Assembly: GCA_900769955.1 (NCBI GenBank)
Contig: CAAGIP010000193.1
Coordinates: 1-7,821, forward strand
Reading direction: 5' to 3'
Origin: Spirochaetia bacterium
GTDB lineage: Bacteria > Spirochaetota > Spirochaetia > Sphaerochaetales > Sphaerochaetaceae
Length of the DNA stretch: 7,821 bases
Under the pieces are notes generated by a model, which was not told the origin of the DNA, did not search any database, and was given only the letters and a program-made list of their open reading frames with translations. Within the stretch, counting starts at the first letter, position 1, and each line of letters begins with the position of its first letter. Both the position numbers and the translations under genes were made by a program. This document shows positions 6,013-7,821 of the stretch, piece after piece.

Positions 6013-7662
6013 ATGAGACGTTTTCTGAGATTCACCGCCCACCTCTGCGTGCTTTTGCTGTATGCAGTGGTTGCCGCACTGGCCTTTCCCAATTTCATAA
6101 CCGACAAAGGACTTTCCTTTCTGGCCTTCTTCTATCTGATACCTGTGTTTCTGATCATTGACAGGTCATCGGTTTTCGAATGCTTCCTCCTGGGACCGGT
6201 GTACGGCTTCGTGTTCTATACGTGCTACAACTACTGGCTCAGCACTTTCCATCCGCTTGCCATCTTCATCGCACCGATCCTTGAGTCGGTGCAGTATCTG
6301 TTCCTTTTCCCTGCGATAAAGGTGTGTCAGAAAATATTCCGCAGGCGCTATTACATCGCCCAGACCATAATTTACACGGCGTATCTCTATCTGACGCAGC
6401 AGGGCTTTCTTGGTTATCCCTACGGAAACCTCACCAGTGCGGTGTATGAATACACCACGCTAATCCAGATCGTATCAGTGACCGGTATCTGGGGACTTGC
6501 CTTCGTCATGGTTTTTCTTCAGGCCCTGGTTGCCGAGATGATACACGAGGCACGGCTGAAGACCTATTTCATTGATCTGGCGGTTGCGGTCTATCTTTAC
6601 TTCGCGATTTACATCTACGGCATATTCACCCTTTCCCATTACCAGAACAAAGAACCTGAAAGAACAGTGAAGATAGCGGCAATCCAGCATGTGAACGATA
6701 CCTGGAAGGCTGACTACTATGAGTGTTTCAAAAACCTTCAGCGTCTTACCGATGAAGCGATCGCATCATCTCCCGATCTCGATCTTGCGGTGTGGTCGGA
6801 AACCGCATTCGTTCCTTCCGTAAGGTGGAACCTTGAGGTTCTGGATAAGTCCTCAAGGGCATGGCTCTGCCAGCAGTTCGTCGATTACGGTACATCCCTT
6901 CCCGTACCGCTGATAACCGGTAATCCTGAAGGTGTCATCGATGATCCTGCAAAGCCTCCCATCAACGAGGACTATACATTCAACTGGAAAACATACAATA
7001 CGGTACTGTTCTTTGACCGCGGTGAAATAGCAGGAAGCTACAGGAAGCAGCACCTTGTGCCCTTTACCGAACACTTCCCATACGAAAAGCAGTTTCCATG
7101 GCTATATGAACTCCTGCTTGCAAACGACTACAAGTGGTGGGAGAAGGGCTATGAAGCCACAGTCTTTGACTATGACGGTCTTAAGTTCTCCACCCCGATC
7201 TGTTTTGAGGATACCTTCGGTTACCTTTCCGCCGAGTTCGTCAGAAACGGCGCAGATATCCTCATCAACCTTTCCAATGACTTCTGGTCCCAGGCGGTAA
7301 GTGCCGAGGAACAGCACATGAACCTGGCCGTGTTCAGGGCGGTGGAAAACAGACGACCGCTGCTGAGAAGCACCAACAGCGGCATCACATGCCTGATCCT
7401 TCCCTCCGGTGAGATCACGGGAAGACTGGAACCTTTTACACGTACTTATGGAATATATGAAGTCCCGGTAGGCCAGAAGGAAGGTCTTACTTTTTACACA
7501 AAACATCCCGATCTTTTTGCCAAAATCTTCGTATTTCTTAATGCCTCCATCTTCATCTATGGAATAGGTAAGGGAATAAATCATTTGTACACAAAGAAAA
7601 AGAAAAAAGATGAAAAATTATTGAAAAATTTTTCAGATCCTGTTGACAATGAACGGGAATAA
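6013..7662 (+). CDS. lnt: Apolipoprotein N-acyltransferase
   Basis: A 549-residue inner-membrane enzyme that adds the third acyl chain, taken from a phospholipid, to the N-terminal cysteine of lipoproteins, the last step after Lgt and LspA. Residues about 1-210 hold the membrane helices (six or more), then a periplasmic nitrilase-type domain (about 217-495), then a last helix (about 503-520) and a very basic cytoplasmic tail rich in lysine. The triad is visible: Glu263 in VWSETA, Lys345 in YRKQHLVPFTE, Cys397 in TPICFED; Glu353 and Glu399 also match conserved positions. Length is slightly above the E. coli protein (512). The start at 6013 gives a short positive N-terminus before the first helix. 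An in-frame ATG at 5893 would run back through the PAP2 gene and is rejected. There is no Shine-Dalgarno sequence. The presence of Lnt indicates a diderm organism. Confidence 0.94.
   Translation: MRRFLRFTAHLCVLLLYAVVAALAFPNFITDKGLSFLAFFYLIPVFLIIDRSSVFECFLLGPVYGFVFYTCYNYWLSTFHPLAIFIAPILESVQYLFLFPAIKVCQKIFRRRYYIAQTIIYTAYLYLTQQGFLGYPYGNLTSAVYEYTTLIQIVSVTGIWGLAFVMVFLQALVAEMIHEARLKTYFIDLAVAVYLYFAIYIYGIFTLSHYQNKEPERTVKIAAIQHVNDTWKADYYECFKNLQRLTDEAIASSPDLDLAVWSETAFVPSVRWNLEVLDKSSRAWLCQQFVDYGTSLPVPLITGNPEGVIDDPAKPPINEDYTFNWKTYNTVLFFDRGEIAGSYRKQHLVPFTEHFPYEKQFPWLYELLLANDYKWWEKGYEATVFDYDGLKFSTPICFEDTFGYLSAEFVRNGADILINLSNDFWSQAVSAEEQHMNLAVFRAVENRRPLLRSTNSGITCLILPSGEITGRLEPFTRTYGIYEVPVGQKEGLTFYTKHPDLFAKIFVFLNASIFIYGIGKGINHLYTKKKKKDEKLLKNFSDPVDNERE
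7622..7635. repeat. 14-bp A/T palindrome, possible UP element of the tRNA promoter
   Basis: TGAAAAATTTTTCA is a perfect palindrome inside the last codons of lnt. Relative to the tRNA promoter it lies at about -56 to -43, where the alpha subunits of RNA polymerase contact A/T tracts upstream of stable RNA genes. Confidence 0.4.
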
Positions 7663-7671
7663 AGGTAATCT
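7643..7671 (+). promoter_or_regulatory. Promoter of the tRNA-Asp gene inside the 3' end of lnt
   Basis: A consensus -35 TTGACA (7643-7648), a 17-nt spacer and -10 TAATCT (7666-7671, weaker, but the first, second and last bases are kept). The predicted start near 7678 is about 5 nt before the tRNA 5' end. The -35 box and most of the spacer lie within lnt codons. Confidence 0.55.
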
Positions 7672-7682
7672 TCTGTACGTAT

Positions 7683-7756
7683 GTGGGAGTAGCGAAGCTG
7701 GTTATCGCGCTGGCCTGTCACGCCGGAGATCGCGGGTTCGAGCCCCGTCTCTCACG
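7683..7756 (+). tRNA. tRNA-Asp (anticodon GUC)
   Basis: A full cloverleaf: acceptor GTGGGAG/CTCTCAC (7683-7689/7749-7755, one G-U pair), D stem GCGA/TCGC with GG in the loop, anticodon stem CTGGC/GCCGG (one U-G pair) with loop CTGTCAC and anticodon GTC at 7717-7719, variable loop of 5, T stem GCGGG/CCCGT with loop TTCGAGC, and discriminator G7756, as expected for tRNA-Asp. The next bases are AAC, so CCA is not encoded and must be added after transcription. It lies 20 nt after lnt, which has no terminator of its own, so read-through from lnt is likely in addition to its own promoter. Confidence 0.95.
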
Positions 7757-7759
7757 AAC

Positions 7760-7793
7760 AAGACTCTAGGTGTAATGCTTAGAGTCTTTTTTT
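7760..7793 (+). terminator. Rho-independent terminator after tRNA-Asp
   Basis: A 9-bp perfect stem AAGACTCTA/TAGAGTCTT (7760-7768/7780-7788), extended inward by G-T and G-C pairs to a 7-nt loop, runs into seven T (7787-7793). It ends the lnt-tRNA transcript. Confidence 0.92.
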
Positions 7794-7821
7794 ATATTCG
7801 ATTATGATTAATTTTTTTGAA

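Noticed and set aside
1..7821. CRISPR array, integrase attachment site or phage genes
   Set aside because: No regularly spaced repeats, no integrase gene, and no direct repeat of the tRNA 3' end was seen.

Overview
The window looks like a stretch of chromosome from a Gram-negative-type (diderm) bacterium, most likely a host-associated spirochaete such as a Treponema. The argument is the apolipoprotein N-acyltransferase (lnt), which implies an outer-membrane lipoprotein pathway, the moderate GC content, the non-classical lipobox on the truncated hydrolase, and a tRNA gene without an encoded CCA end. The genus is an inference.

Layout. Positions 1-209 are the right end of an IS200/IS605-type element: the last 63 codons of tnpB, overlapped by consecutive hairpins that probably form the omega-RNA scaffold, and a terminal hairpin at 182-199. 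The element abuts, head-on, the 5' part of a secreted Ntn-type linear amide C-N hydrolase gene on the minus strand (553 down to about 210), which loses its reading frame on entering the element. Positions 572-1020 are a gene-free spacer. Then come nhaC (1021-2640, +) with a strong terminator, and manA plus a DnaQ-like DEDDh exonuclease gene (2737-4496, +) in a two-gene operon with a 1-nt overlap. This operon converges, with an 11-nt overlap, on a minus-strand pair: a PAP2 phosphatase (5947 to 5048) followed by a six-helix SdpI/DUF1648-like membrane protein (5061 to 4486). lnt (6013-7662, +) diverges from the PAP2 gene. A tRNA-Asp(GUC) gene (7683-7756) and its terminator close the window.

How the genes relate. 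PAP2 phosphatase and Lnt both act on lipids at the cell envelope and share one short divergent promoter region in which the two -35 boxes overlap; both predicted transcripts begin at or next to the start codon. ManA and NhaC are ordinary housekeeping functions (mannose/fructose phosphate interconversion; sodium/proton exchange).

The observations most worth checking are: (1) a perfect 10-bp tandem repeat at the PAP2/SdpI-like junction whose loss of one unit would fuse the two membrane proteins in frame; (2) the TnpB right end sitting in the hydrolase gene, so that the predicted guide is hydrolase sequence; (3) the series of hairpins built into the tnpB 3' coding region; (4) the divergent, apparently leaderless promoters. 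I found no evidence for an entirely new multi-gene system in this window.
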